Part shown: positions 7,555-15,324 of the stretch, piece after piece
Position numbering within the stretch: the first letter of the stretch is position 1
Layout of the letters: each line of letters opens with the position of its first letter
Assembly: GCA_007695345.1 (NCBI GenBank)
Contig: REDZ01000109.1
Span: 1-34,746, forward strand
Origin: Paracoccaceae bacterium
GTDB taxonomy: Bacteria > Pseudomonadota > Alphaproteobacteria > Rhodobacterales > Rhodobacteraceae
Length of the DNA stretch: 34,746 nt
Direction: 5' to 3'
Made by a program: the position numbers and the translations under genes
Notes under the pieces: model-generated
The model's input: only the letters and a program-made list of their open reading frames with translations
Databases searched by the model: none
Told to the model about the DNA's origin: nothing

Positions 7555-9018
7555 ATGCCCCTGCACCCTACCCCCGAAATCCTGCCCCTAGATCTGGACC
7601 TGATTGCCAGCCATGAGGGGCGCATCGCCGTCTTTGCCGACCCGGACGGCCCGCTGCCGCAGCCAACGCGCCGGGCAGACCGGCTGATGCGCGGCGCGAT
7701 CAGTCGCGCCATGCAGGGGGAGGCGTTCGGCAAGCTGCGCCCGGGCGACGGGCTGGTGCTGCATTACCCTACGGGGCTGCAGGCCGAAGCGCTGCACCTG
7801 ATCCGCCTGCCCCGCAAGGCAGATGCGCCCGCCCTGCGCCGCGCGGGCACCACGCTGGGGCACGCACACACCACAACGGCCCTGCTGATCTGCGCCGATA
7901 CGCAGCCCGTCGCGCCGCTCCTGCAGGCCGCCCTGCTGCGCGCCTATCAGTATGAGGCGCAGAAATCCGACCCCAAGCCCGGTTTCGGCCCCATCCGCGT
8001 GATGACCCGCCAGCCAGAGCGCGCACAGGCCAAGATGCAGGCCGTGATGGCGCGCGTCGCGGGCGTGCACATGACCCGCGATCTGGTCAATGCGCCCGCC
8101 AATATCCTGACCACCGAGAGTTTCGCCACGCAGATCGAAGGGCTGGGCGATCTGGGCCTGAAAATCGAGATTCTGGATGAGGCCGCGCTGGAGGCGGCTG
8201 GCCTGCGCGCCCTGCTTGCGGTCGGTCAGGGCTCGGACTCGCCCTCGAAACTCGCGATCCTGCACTGGCAGGGGGCCGAGGGCGCGCCGCTTGCCGTGAT
8301 CGGCAAGGGGGTGATGTTCGACACGGGCGGCGTGTCCCTGAAACCCGCGCTGGGGATGGAGGACATGACCATGGATATGGGCGGCGCGGCCGTCACAGTG
8401 GGGCTGATGCGCACGCTGGCCATGCGGCAGGCAAAGGCCAATGTCGTGGGGCTGGTGGGTCTGGTCGAGAACATGCCCGACGCGCGCGCACAGCGGCCCG
8501 GCGATGTCGTGCGTTCGATGAAAGGCGACATGATCGAGGTCATCAACACCGATGCCGAGGGGCGGCTGGTGCTGGCAGATGTGCTCTGGTACGCGCAGGA
8601 CCGGTTCAAGCCAGCGGCCATGATCGATCTGGCCACGCTGACCGGCGCCATCATCATCGCGCTGGGGCATGAGAAAGCCGGGGTGTTCGCCAATGATGAC
8701 GCGCTGGCAGGGGCGTTCCTGAAAGCGGCGGATCAGGTCGGCGAAGGGGCCTGGCGCATGCCGCTGGACGCGGCCTATGACAAGCAGATCAAATCGCGCA
8801 TTGCCGATATCAAGAACACGGGCGGGCGGCCTGCCGGGTCGATCACTGCGGCGCAGTTCCTGCAGCATTTCGTCCCCGACGGCATGCCCTGGATGCATCT
8901 GGATATCGCCGGCGTCGCGCTGACCAAGGCTGAAAGCGCACATGCGCCGAAGGGCGCATCAGGCTGGGGCGTGCTGGCACTGGATGCGCTGATCGCCAGG
9001 CAGTTCGAGGCGGATTGA
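7555..9018 (+). CDS. Leucyl aminopeptidase family (M17) protein
   Basis: A 487-residue M17 metallopeptidase that removes N-terminal residues using two metal ions in the cytoplasm. The catalytic domain is intact: GKGVMFDTGGVSLKP (lysine 251 and the following aspartate), MDMGGAA, and the signature NTDAEGR at residues 331-337, followed by LATLTGAIIIALG. The N-terminal domain is less conserved, as usual. The start at 7555 has GGAG five bases upstream; a TTG ten codons earlier is less likely. It is followed by holC with an eight-base gap, an arrangement seen widely in proteobacteria. Confidence 0.94.
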   Translation: MPLHPTPEILPLDLDLIASHEGRIAVFADPDGPLPQPTRRADRLMRGAISRAMQGEAFGKLRPGDGLVLHYPTGLQAEALHLIRLPRKADAPALRRAGTTLGHAHTTTALLICADTQPVAPLLQAALLRAYQYEAQKSDPKPGFGPIRVMTRQPERAQAKMQAVMARVAGVHMTRDLVNAPANILTTESFATQIEGLGDLGLKIEILDEAALEAAGLRALLAVGQGSDSPSKLAILHWQGAEGAPLAVIGKGVMFDTGGVSLKPALGMEDMTMDMGGAAVTVGLMRTLAMRQAKANVVGLVGLVENMPDARAQRPGDVVRSMKGDMIEVINTDAEGRLVLADVLWYAQDRFKPAAMIDLATLTGAIIIALGHEKAGVFANDDALAGAFLKAADQVGEGAWRMPLDAAYDKQIKSRIADIKNTGGRPAGSITAAQFLQHFVPDGMPWMHLDIAGVALTKAESAHAPKGASGWGVLALDALIARQFEAD

Positions 9019-9026
9019 GGCCACGC

Positions 9027-9494
9027 ATGGGCAAGGCGCTGTTCTATCACCTGACGCAGAACCCGCTGGAGGTGACCGCGCGCATTTTGCTGGCGCGCGC
9101 GCTGGCGCAGGGCATGCGGGTGATGGTGCGCGGGCGCGCGCCTGCGCGCCTTGCTGCGCTGGATGCCGCACTCTGGCAGGGCGACAAGGCAGGCTTTCTG
9201 CCGCACGGGCTGGCAGGCGGACCGCATGACGCCGATCAGCCCGTGCTGCTGGGCACCGGGCGCGACGCGCCCAATGGCGCAAGCATCGTCATGGCGATCG
9301 ACCAGGCCGAGGCGGACCCCGCCGAAGTGGCCGGGCTGGAGCGGTTGTGGATTCTGTTCGACGGGGCTGACGCGGAGGAGCTGAGCCATGCCCGCGCGCA
9401 ATGGAAGGCGATGTCCGCTGCCGGGGTGCATGCGGAATACTGGTCCGAGGAGAGCGGGCGCTGGACCTGCAAGGCGCAAGCGGGCGGGGCCTAG
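9027..9494 (+). CDS. holC: DNA polymerase III chi subunit
   Basis: HolC links the clamp-loader to single-stranded-DNA-binding protein at the replication fork. The 155-residue protein begins GKALFYHLTQNPLEVTARIL, matching the FYxL start of chi, and contains the central FLPHGLAGGPHDADQPVLLGTG segment and the WILFDGADAEELSHARAQWK helix region. ATG 9027 follows GAGG by six bases; a TTG four codons earlier overlaps the aminopeptidase stop and is less likely. It is co-directional and nearly contiguous with the M17 aminopeptidase. Confidence 0.92.
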   Translation: MGKALFYHLTQNPLEVTARILLARALAQGMRVMVRGRAPARLAALDAALWQGDKAGFLPHGLAGGPHDADQPVLLGTGRDAPNGASIVMAIDQAEADPAEVAGLERLWILFDGADAEELSHARAQWKAMSAAGVHAEYWSEESGRWTCKAQAGGA

Positions 9495-9594
9495 GGCGTC
9501 GCGCCCGCGCACAGCCCCTGTGATCTGATGCGGAATGGACCAGTGCCGCCCATACGCCCTATTTGCTGCCCATCTGCATACAAGGATGGATCAC

Positions 9595-9993
9595 ATGCAA
9601 AACGCTTCACTTCTTCTCGCGGCCCGCATTCTGCTGGGGCTGATCTTTGTCATTGGCGGCTTTGGCAAACTGGGCGATGTTCAGGGCTTTGGCGCCTATA
9701 TGGCGACGGGCGGGATTCCGGCCGTGCTGGCCTGGCCGGTCGTTCTGTTCGAAATCGTGGCCGGTCTGGCGCTGATGGCCGGGCTGCTGACGCGGCCTGT
9801 CACGCTGGCGCTCGCGGCTTTCTGTGTCGTATCGGGTGCGCTGTATCATTTCGATCCGGCCAACCAGATGGAAATGACGCAGTTCTTCAAGAATCTCGGC
9901 CTTGCCGGCGGGTATCTGGCGCTCTTCATCTCTGGCCCCGGCGCCTGGTCGCTGGATGCAAAGACCGGGCGTGCATCGGCTGTGACTGCCTGA
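9595..9993 (+). CDS. DoxX family membrane protein
   Basis: A 132-residue protein with four hydrophobic helices. The DoxX pattern is evident: LAARILLGLIFVIGGFGKLG at the start, FGAYMATGGIP, then LFEIVAGLALMAGLLTRPVTLALA. The family is related to the small subunit of a thiosulfate:quinone oxidoreductase, but most members have no assigned role. The ATG at 9595 is preferred over 9586 because AAGGA lies eight bases before it. It is a single gene, convergent with lpxB. Confidence 0.88.
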   Translation: MQNASLLLAARILLGLIFVIGGFGKLGDVQGFGAYMATGGIPAVLAWPVVLFEIVAGLALMAGLLTRPVTLALAAFCVVSGALYHFDPANQMEMTQFFKNLGLAGGYLALFISGPGAWSLDAKTGRASAVTA

Positions 9994-9999
9994 AGCGGG

Positions 10000-10018
10000 C
10001 CGCTGCCTGCGGCAGCGG
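10000..10018. terminator. Hairpin after doxX (copy A of a repeated stem-loop)
   Basis: CCGCTGCC-TGC-GGCAGCGG is an eight-pair perfect stem beginning seven bases after the doxX stop, followed by TTCGG. The same stem-loop recurs at 10192-10210. It is likely the doxX terminator, although the downstream T-run is only two bases. Confidence 0.5.
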
Positions 10019-10077
10019 TTCGGCACGCGGTGAGGCGGTTGCACCCCTGCGACGCCAGAGAAACCAGACCGTCATGC

Positions 10078-10104
10078 GCCGCCCGGATTCCGGGCGGCGT
10101 TCTG
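10078..10104 (+). terminator. Hairpin with short T-rich tail, doxX-lpxB space
   Basis: CGCCGCCCG-GATT-CCGGGCGGCG forms a long GC-rich stem followed by TTCT on the plus strand. It lies midway between convergent doxX and lpxB and looks like a factor-independent terminator for plus-strand transcripts. Confidence 0.5.
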
Positions 10105-10190
10105 ATGGTGCAGCGGCTCGGCGCGCGAGGGATCGTTCAGGGGCGGCGCGGATCATCATGCACCGGGCTTGTACCTGATATCGGAAGGGG

Positions 10191-10211
10191 GCCGCTGCCT
10201 GCGGCAGCGGC
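10191..10211. terminator. Hairpin before lpxB end (copy B of the repeated stem-loop)
   Basis: GCCGCTGCC-TGC-GGCAGCGGC, a nine-pair perfect stem, lies 12 bases beyond the lpxB stop (minus strand) and repeats the stem-loop found after doxX. It probably ends lpxB transcripts. On the minus strand it is followed by CCCCTTCC, not a T-run. Confidence 0.45.
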
Positions 10212-10222
10212 CTGGCGCAGGA

Positions 10223-11371
10223 TCAGGCGGGGGTGCGCCCCCGTGCGGCCAGAAAAGCCAGCACCGATTGTGCCGCGCGCAGGCCGGGCGGCGGGCCGCC
10301 CTGGCCCAGACGTTCCAGTGTCAGCGCCATGGCGCGGCGCTGGTCCGCGCGGACCGCGTCATCGCCCATGACCTGTTGCAGCGCCCCGGCAATCGCGGGC
10401 GTGGTGCAGTTCCGGCCCAGGCATTCGGGGATTGCGCGCGTGTCCGATACCAGATTGACCAGCGTTACCGTGTCCAGCCGGATCAGCCGCTCGGCGATCA
10501 GGCGTGTCAGCAGGTTCAGGTCATAAGCGATCACCATGGGCGTATCGCTGGCCGCGAGTTCCAGCGAAACCGTGCCCGAGGCCGCGAGCGCCGTATGGGC
10601 CAGCGCGAAGGCCGCGCGCTTCGCGCGCGGATCGTCCACAACCTCTGCCGGAACGCGCCACTCTGCCACCTGCGCGCGCATCAATGCGGCCTGCGATGCG
10701 ACGGTAGGCACCAACACCCTGTCACCCGGCCCCAGAACCTGTGCCAGCGCCGCGCCGAAGCACGGGGCGTGGCGCGTGATCTCACCCCGGCGCGAGCCGG
10801 GCAGCGCGAGGATCACGCGACCGGGCACACGCGCGCGCAGGGCCGCGATATCTGCGGGATCAGCGGGTGGTTCGGTCACGACCGGGTGGCCCACGAAATC
10901 GCAGCTCATGCCGGCGGCCTGCATAAAGGGCGGCTCGAATGGCAGGAGCGCCAGGACATGATCGACCAGCGGGGCCATTTTCGCCGCGCGGCCGGGCCGC
11001 CAGGCCCAGACCGAGGGTGCGACATAATGTACTGTGGGCAGATCGGGGCAGAGGGCACGCGCACGCGCCAGCACGCGCAGGCAGAAATCGGGGCTGTCGA
11101 TGGTGATGACGACATCGGGGCGTGTGTCTGCGATGGCCTGCGCTGTCTGATGGATGCGTCGGCGCAAAAGGGCGATGCGCGGCAAGACCTCTGCCAGACC
11201 CATGACGGACAGATCCGACATGGCATAGCGCGACGTCAGGCCCGCACCCTCCATCCCCTCGCCGCCGACACCGTCAAAGCGCATATCCGGCACCAGATCG
11301 CGCAGCCCCTCCATCAGCGCGGCGCCCAGACGGTCGCCCGAGGGCTCTCCGGCGATGAGAAAGACCTTCAC
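10223..11371 (-). CDS. lpxB: Lipid-A-disaccharide synthase
   Basis: LpxB joins UDP-2,3-diacylglucosamine and lipid X to make the lipid A disaccharide at the inner membrane. The 382-residue GT19 protein starts KVFLIAGEPSGDRLGAALMEGL, the glycosyltransferase nucleotide loop, and contains VITIDSPDFCLRVLARAR, HYVAPSVWAWRPGRAAKM, LALLPFEPPFMQ and the donor-site LALPGSRRGEI. Its start overlaps the lpxI stop by four bases. It is the last gene of the fabZ-lpxA-lpxI-lpxB unit and ends 12 bases before a hairpin. Confidence 0.96.
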   Translation of the reverse strand: MKVFLIAGEPSGDRLGAALMEGLRDLVPDMRFDGVGGEGMEGAGLTSRYAMSDLSVMGLAEVLPRIALLRRRIHQTAQAIADTRPDVVITIDSPDFCLRVLARARALCPDLPTVHYVAPSVWAWRPGRAAKMAPLVDHVLALLPFEPPFMQAAGMSCDFVGHPVVTEPPADPADIAALRARVPGRVILALPGSRRGEITRHAPCFGAALAQVLGPGDRVLVPTVASQAALMRAQVAEWRVPAEVVDDPRAKRAAFALAHTALAASGTVSLELAASDTPMVIAYDLNLLTRLIAERLIRLDTVTLVNLVSDTRAIPECLGRNCTTPAIAGALQQVMGDDAVRADQRRAMALTLERLGQGGPPPGLRAAQSVLAFLAARGRTPA

Positions 11372-12189
11372 GCGTGTGCCCAGAGGAACAGGCCGGCCTC
11401 ATCCGCGCGCGCAACCATCTCGGCGCGGTCAATCAGCAGGACAGCCCCGGCCTCGAAGGCAAGGCCGCGCAGCCCTGCGGCCTGCGCGGCTGTCACAGTC
11501 TCTGGCCCCAGCGCGGGCAGGTCGATGCGTCTGTCCTGTCCGGGTTTGGGCGCCTTGCAGAACACCCCGCCTGCGGGCAGATCGGGGCGCGTGGCGCGTA
11601 GCTCCGCCAGATGCGCCAGCATCGCATCCGTGCCCGGCAACGCCTCGAGCGCGAGGCATTGTCCGCGCGCGACCACGCAGCCCTGCCCCACATCCGCCCC
11701 CCCCATGGCCTGAAGGATCGCGAAGCCGCGCGCGGCATCGTCCTTGTCCGCCCCCCTGGGGGCATGCGTGCCCAGAACACCCGCATCCGCCACCAGATCG
11801 GGGCAGATATCCTGCGCAGCGCGCACAGTGATGCCCCATTCATCCATCAGCGCAATCACCTCGCGCAGGGTGCCGTCATCGCCCTGCTGCATCGCGGCCA
11901 TGATACGCGGCAGAAGCTGCATTGTCGCAGGGTCGATCAGCGCCGGGTCAAGGCGCGGGCGGTGGACAGCGCCTGCAAAGACGGCCTCGCGGACATCCAG
12001 ATCCTGCAGCCGGTCCAGGAACGGCACCAGCCGCTCCAGACGAAATACCTCGACCCCGTCGCGCGTGCGGCTGAGGCTCTGGAACCCTTCCATCTCTGCC
12101 AGCACGGGCGCGCGCCCCTCGGCGGCCAGCCGGTCGGCAAGAAGTTGCGGCAGCCGCCCCGCGCCGGAAATCAGGGCAATGCGGCTCAT
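11368..12189 (-). CDS. lpxI: UDP-2,3-diacylglucosamine pyrophosphatase LpxI
   Basis: LpxI hydrolyses UDP-2,3-diacylglucosamine to lipid X and UMP, replacing LpxH in most alphaproteobacteria. The 273-residue protein has the LpxI N-terminal start IALISGAGRLPQLLADRL, the middle DDGTLREVIALMDEWGI and DICPDLVADAGVLG, and the C-terminal block GGVFCKAPKPGQDRRIDLPA followed by LGPETV, which carries the region of the catalytic aspartate known from Caulobacter LpxI. Four-base overlaps on both sides (lpxA stop and lpxB start) show tight coupling in the lipid A cluster. Confidence 0.95.
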   Translation of the reverse strand: MSRIALISGAGRLPQLLADRLAAEGRAPVLAEMEGFQSLSRTRDGVEVFRLERLVPFLDRLQDLDVREAVFAGAVHRPRLDPALIDPATMQLLPRIMAAMQQGDDGTLREVIALMDEWGITVRAAQDICPDLVADAGVLGTHAPRGADKDDAARGFAILQAMGGADVGQGCVVARGQCLALEALPGTDAMLAHLAELRATRPDLPAGGVFCKAPKPGQDRRIDLPALGPETVTAAQAAGLRGLAFEAGAVLLIDRAEMVARADEAGLFLWAHA

Positions 12190-12980
12190 TTCGGGCGCAG
12201 GAAGTTACGGCCCGACTCGTCTGTGAAAAAGCGCGCAACCTGTGCGACGGCGCTGTCCGCGCCCTCATCCAGCAAAGCCTGCGCCAGATCGGACAAGGCC
12301 CCCTCGTCGCTGGCAAGCCGCTTGTAAGCCGCGCGCAGGGCCGCGATCTGCGCCCGCTCCATGCCGCGTCGTTTCAGCCCGATCAGATTCAGTCCTTGCA
12401 ACTCGCCATCAGGGGCAGAGACCAGCCCGAAAGGCATCACGTCGTGAATGACCCGTGTCATCGCGCCGATCATCGCCCCTTCGCCCACGCGGATATGCTG
12501 ATGCAATCCGGCGGCGGCCCCGACAATCACATCCTTCTCTATCGTGACGTGACCTGCGACAGCCGCATTCTGCGCAAGGATCACGTTGTCCCCGACCTGC
12601 GCATCATGCGCCACATGCGCGCCGGCCATGACCAGCACATTATCGCCCACACGGGTCACACCGCCCCCGCCATGCGTGCCGATATGCAACGTGGCATTCT
12701 CGCGTATGCGACAACCCGCGCCGATGATCAGACGGGTCCGTTCGCCCGCATATTTCAGATCCTGCGGCACTTCACCCACTGATGCGAAGGAAAAAACCGT
12801 GCAGTCCGGGCCGATTTCGGTCCAGCCCGTAACCAGCGCATGCGGGCGGATGGTCACATCCGCGCCCAGCGTGACTTCCGGCCCGATGATCGCAAAGGGG
12901 CCGATGGTACAGCCCGGCCCGATCTGCGCGCCCGGCTCGACAATGGCCGAAGGGTGAATCTCTGCGCTGGGATCGATCAT
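12186..12980 (-). CDS. lpxA: Acyl-ACP:UDP-N-acetylglucosamine O-acyltransferase
   Basis: LpxA performs the first, reversible step of lipid A synthesis, moving a 3-hydroxyacyl chain from ACP to UDP-GlcNAc. The 264-residue protein has a left-handed beta-helix of hexapeptide repeats from IHPSAIVEPGAQIGPGCTIG onwards, the catalytic histidine in MAGAHVAHDAQVGDN, and the C-terminal helical domain beginning near GLNLIGLKRRGM. It starts seven bases after the fabZ stop and overlaps lpxI by four bases. The chain length used cannot be read with confidence from the sequence. Confidence 0.96.
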   Translation of the reverse strand: MIDPSAEIHPSAIVEPGAQIGPGCTIGPFAIIGPEVTLGADVTIRPHALVTGWTEIGPDCTVFSFASVGEVPQDLKYAGERTRLIIGAGCRIRENATLHIGTHGGGGVTRVGDNVLVMAGAHVAHDAQVGDNVILAQNAAVAGHVTIEKDVIVGAAAGLHQHIRVGEGAMIGAMTRVIHDVMPFGLVSAPDGELQGLNLIGLKRRGMERAQIAALRAAYKRLASDEGALSDLAQALLDEGADSAVAQVARFFTDESGRNFLRPK

Positions 12981-12987
12981 GGCACGG

Positions 12988-13458
12988 TCACTCTGCGACT
13001 GAGGCGCTGGTGTCGATCATGGCGGCGAATTCGGCCTCTGCGGCGATCTCTCCATCCACTTTGGCCACACCCTCGAATTTCCAGATCTTCGTCGAGCCGC
13101 GCTTGACCTGCACATGCAACTCCAGCACATCGCCCGGCACGACCTTGCGGCGGAACTTGGCCTTGTCGATGGACATGAAATAGACCAGCGGCGCCTTGTC
13201 TCCAAAGCCCACCGACAGGCCCACCAGGACGGCCGCCGTCTGAGCCATCGCCTCGACAATGGTGACGCCGGGCATGATGGGCGCGCCTGGGAAATGGCCC
13301 TGAAAATGCGGCTCGTTGAAAGTGACATTCTTGATGCCCACTGCCGATTGCCGCGCCACCACATCGCGCACCTTGTCCACCAGCAGAAAGGGGTAGCGGT
13401 GGGGGATGATCCGCATGATGGTGGCCAGATCGGCCTGCGTGGGCGTTTGGTCAGTCAT
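12988..13458 (-). CDS. fabZ: 3-hydroxyacyl-ACP dehydratase
   Basis: FabZ dehydrates 3-hydroxyacyl-ACP in fatty-acid elongation and so competes with LpxA for the same substrate, which explains its place in this operon. The 156-residue hot-dog protein has [17 protein letters not shown], the catalytic histidine in [18 protein letters not shown] and glutamate in IVEAMAQTA, then [18 protein letters not shown]. The ATG at 13458 has AAGGA seven bases upstream. The open frame continues 129 codons further upstream, but that part is arginine-rich shadow sequence. The gene before it is luxI, 190 bases away; lpxD and bamA, common upstream partners elsewhere, are not here. Confidence 0.95.
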   Translation of the reverse strand: MTDQTPTQADLATIMRIIPHRYPFLLVDKVRDVVARQSAVGIKNVTFNEPHFQGHFPGAPIMPGVTIVEAMAQTAAVLVGLSVGFGDKAPLVYFMSIDKAKFRRKVVPGDVLELHVQVKRGSTKIWKFEGVAKVDGEIAAEAEFAAMIDTSASVAE

Positions 13459-13577
13459 GGAGCATCCTTTTGCTTGACGGCCGGGCGGGCAGCCTGTCCC
13501 GATGCGCGCCCGTCTAGCAAGCGGTTCCAGCGCTGGCAAGGCGCGCAGGCCCATGGCGGGTGGCAACACGGCCGACG

Positions 13578-13595
13578 GGGCCGGCGGGCCGGCCC
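13578..13595. repeat. 18-bp perfect palindrome between luxI and fabZ
   Basis: GGGCCGGC-GG-GCCGGCCC is self-complementary over 18 bases and lies in the 190-base space between luxI and fabZ, about 120 bases before the fabZ start. It could be a protein-binding site or a hairpin in the transcript reading from luxI towards fabZ. A second, shorter palindrome, CCAGCGCTGG, lies at 13527-13536. Confidence 0.45.
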
Positions 13596-13625
13596 TGACA
13601 GGAAATGTCGCAATGCCCGGATACC

Positions 13626-13642
13626 GGCGGCGCGCTGCCGCC
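13626..13642 (-). terminator. Hairpin just after luxI
   Basis: On the minus strand, GGCGGC-AGCGC-GCCGCC forms a six-pair GC stem starting seven bases after the luxI stop. There is no T-run, so termination here would be weak or partial; read-through into fabZ is possible. Confidence 0.35.
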
Positions 13643-13648
13643 CGCATC

Positions 13649-14458
13649 CTAATGCGCTGAGTCGGCCCTGGCCGCTTCACGGACAGCGCGCGCGCTGACC
13701 GGGCCCAGAACCGTATCGGCCAGTTCCAGCACGGCCTGCAGTTCTGACGAGTCCTGTGCCGCGTCGATCTGGTCCATGAAATACTGCGCAAGGGTGGCCG
13801 CGCGCGATGCCTTGCGGACACGGGCCGCGCGGAACTCTTCCTCATCCACGATCACCGAGCCCGTGATGCCGGCCATCTCGCGCACGCGCTCCAGCCGCTC
13901 TTCGGTACAATCCAACAGCCCCGCCAGCGCGTGGACCTTGCCCATGTCAACGGTCTTGCCCAGATAGTCATAGGCGCCATTGCCGGACATGCGCAGAACC
14001 CGGTCCATGCGCGGGTCCACCACGGCAATCACATCGGTGATCCCCGATTCGATGGCATATTCCAGTGCGCCAAGACTCAGTTCACAGGTTGCATGGGCGA
14101 TCGTGCCCGCCCCGCGTCCGCGGGCCAGACGATCCGTATCGACACAGAAACGCGTCGCTTCCCAGATCGTGGGCGAGCGCACGGGCGGCTGCCCGTCCAG
14201 GATGTCCGAAAAGACATCCGACAGCATATGCGGCCCCATCGTCTGCAAGGCCCGCACGCAGGAGATCACGCGGCCATCGTCGTCCAGCCCGATGATATAG
14301 GCCGGATCAAGGTCATCGAAACAATCCCGTTCCTTGCCGTCGCGGATATCCACCTCCCAGCCCAGGCGTTCGCCAAAAACGCGGGCGCGCAGGCGGTACA
14401 TGTCATCAAGGATATCGGTAAATTCATGTCGATTCAGTGCATCTACAATGAGGATCAT
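13649..14458 (-). CDS. luxI: Acyl-homoserine-lactone synthase (LuxI family), C-terminally extended
   Basis: LuxI enzymes join an acyl chain from acyl-ACP to S-adenosylmethionine, releasing the lactone signal. All the family's invariant residues are present at expected places: R24, F28, W34, D45, D48, R69, F83, E100 and R103 (for example [31 protein letters not shown]). The protein has 269 residues, whereas most family members have about 190-230; the extra part is an alanine- and charge-rich tail of about 50-60 residues ending [19 protein letters not shown]. The start at 14458 follows weak Shine-Dalgarno sequence but gives the correct spacing to R24. It lies 158 bases downstream of luxR on the same strand. 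The symbol is a family name. Confidence 0.94.
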   Translation of the reverse strand: MILIVDALNRHEFTDILDDMYRLRARVFGERLGWEVDIRDGKERDCFDDLDPAYIIGLDDDGRVISCVRALQTMGPHMLSDVFSDILDGQPPVRSPTIWEATRFCVDTDRLARGRGAGTIAHATCELSLGALEYAIESGITDVIAVVDPRMDRVLRMSGNGAYDYLGKTVDMGKVHALAGLLDCTEERLERVREMAGITGSVIVDEEEFRAARVRKASRAATLAQYFMDQIDAAQDSSELQAVLELADTVLGPVSARAVREAARADSAH

Positions 14459-14479
14459 TGGTGTGCGCTCCGGATTTGA

Positions 14480-14497
14480 TATACTGTTGAGAGTATA
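14480..14497. promoter_or_regulatory. Inverted repeat in luxI leader, over likely -10
   Basis: TATACT-GTTGAG-AGTATA is a perfect six-base inverted repeat, 18 bases in all, ending 22 bases before the luxI start. Because the arms read TATACT on the minus strand as well, one arm may serve as a -10 element of the luxI promoter. The length equals that of classical lux boxes, but the sequence does not match the Vibrio consensus. Confidence 0.45.
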
Positions 14498-14499
14498 AA

Positions 14500-14522
14500 A
14501 CCACACACGATCAACCTGTGGT
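14500..14522. promoter_or_regulatory. Candidate lux-type operator upstream of luxI
   Basis: ACCACA and TGTGGT flank an 11-base centre containing GATC, forming a 23-base dyad directly upstream of the other inverted repeat. LuxR-family regulators bind dyads of about 18-22 bases near -42 of the promoters they activate; if transcription starts near 14470, this dyad is centred close to that position. Assignment is inference. Confidence 0.4.
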
Positions 14523-14616
14523 ATTGTGGAAATCCCGTAGGCCGTGCGGCGATGCGCAGAAACGCCGCGCACAGGCGAAAACCCGCCATGGGCGGGGATG
14601 CGGGGGCGGATCCGGT

Positions 14617-15324
14617 TCAGATGGGGTAGATGACGCGCAGCCCGATGGCGCGGCCCACGGCCTGCGCCGTGTTCAGCGCACCCAGCTTGGCGCGGGCCGA
14701 GCGCAGATGAACTTCAACGGTGCGACTGGACAGGTTCAGGATATCGGCGATGTCCTGTTGCGACTTGCCCGCCGCTGTCCATTGCAGGATTTCCTTTTCA
14801 CGGTCCGACAGCGTAGGCTGGCGAATGCGTTGCAGCACCTGCCCGCTGCGCAGCACATCATCATGCAGTTGCGCGGCCATCAGTTGCACCTGCTGCATGA
14901 TCTCGCGTTTCTGCGCGGCCCATTCGACGTCCGAACACCTTCGCGCCAGGGTCAGCACGCCCCGATCGCCAAAGGCCCCGCGGATCGGCACGCTCAGTCC
15001 GGTCTGCGGGATCGCGAAATCCGAGGCATCGCGAAACACCTCTGCATAGCCGTCCATGTTGCGCAGGCGCGACCAGTCCACCGGTGCCACGGCATGCACG
15101 GCGCGGGTCAGCGTGGGGTCGCGCATATGATGGCCCTGCGACAGGTAATGCGCGCGCCATTCCTCAGGGTACGTGGTCAGCCCGACCAATTCGCCATTGA
15201 TGGTGGTGTTGGACGCATAGCAGGCATATTCGACACCAAGATCGGCGCAGATCTCGCGCATGCGGGCGGTGATGCCTTCCGCATCCGGCCCCAGGTTGCC
15301 CAGATCGACAGGTCTGTCTGCCAT
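14617..15324 (-). CDS. luxR: LuxR family autoinducer-binding transcriptional regulator
   Basis: A 235-residue regulator with an N-terminal autoinducer-binding domain and a C-terminal GerE-type helix-turn-helix. The residues that contact the lactone in TraR/LuxR are kept: W56, Y60, D69, P70 and W84 (EEWRAHYLSQ, RDPTL, VDWSRL). The DNA-binding half reads LSDREKEILQWTAAGKSQQD, then IADILNLSSRTVEVHLRSA, from about residue 172. It should sense the product of the adjacent luxI and act on the luxI promoter and others. The order luxR then luxI on one strand is common in roseobacters. The next gene upstream is divergent, 259 bases away. Symbol is a family name. Confidence 0.94.
   Translation of the reverse strand: MADRPVDLGNLGPDAEGITARMREICADLGVEYACYASNTTINGELVGLTTYPEEWRAHYLSQGHHMRDPTLTRAVHAVAPVDWSRLRNMDGYAEVFRDASDFAIPQTGLSVPIRGAFGDRGVLTLARRCSDVEWAAQKREIMQQVQLMAAQLHDDVLRSGQVLQRIRQPTLSDREKEILQWTAAGKSQQDIADILNLSSRTVEVHLRSARAKLGALNTAQAVGRAIGLRVIYPI

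Noticed and set aside
10169-11713. 514-codon plus-strand frame opposite lpxB and lpxI
   Set aside because: It is a GC-rich antisense shadow; the minus strand encodes intact LpxB and LpxI with overlapping ends.
12988-13845. Longer fabZ form with 129 extra N-terminal residues
   Set aside because: The added part is arginine-rich, overlaps luxI on the same strand and has no family resemblance; the ATG at 13458 has a good ribosome-binding site.
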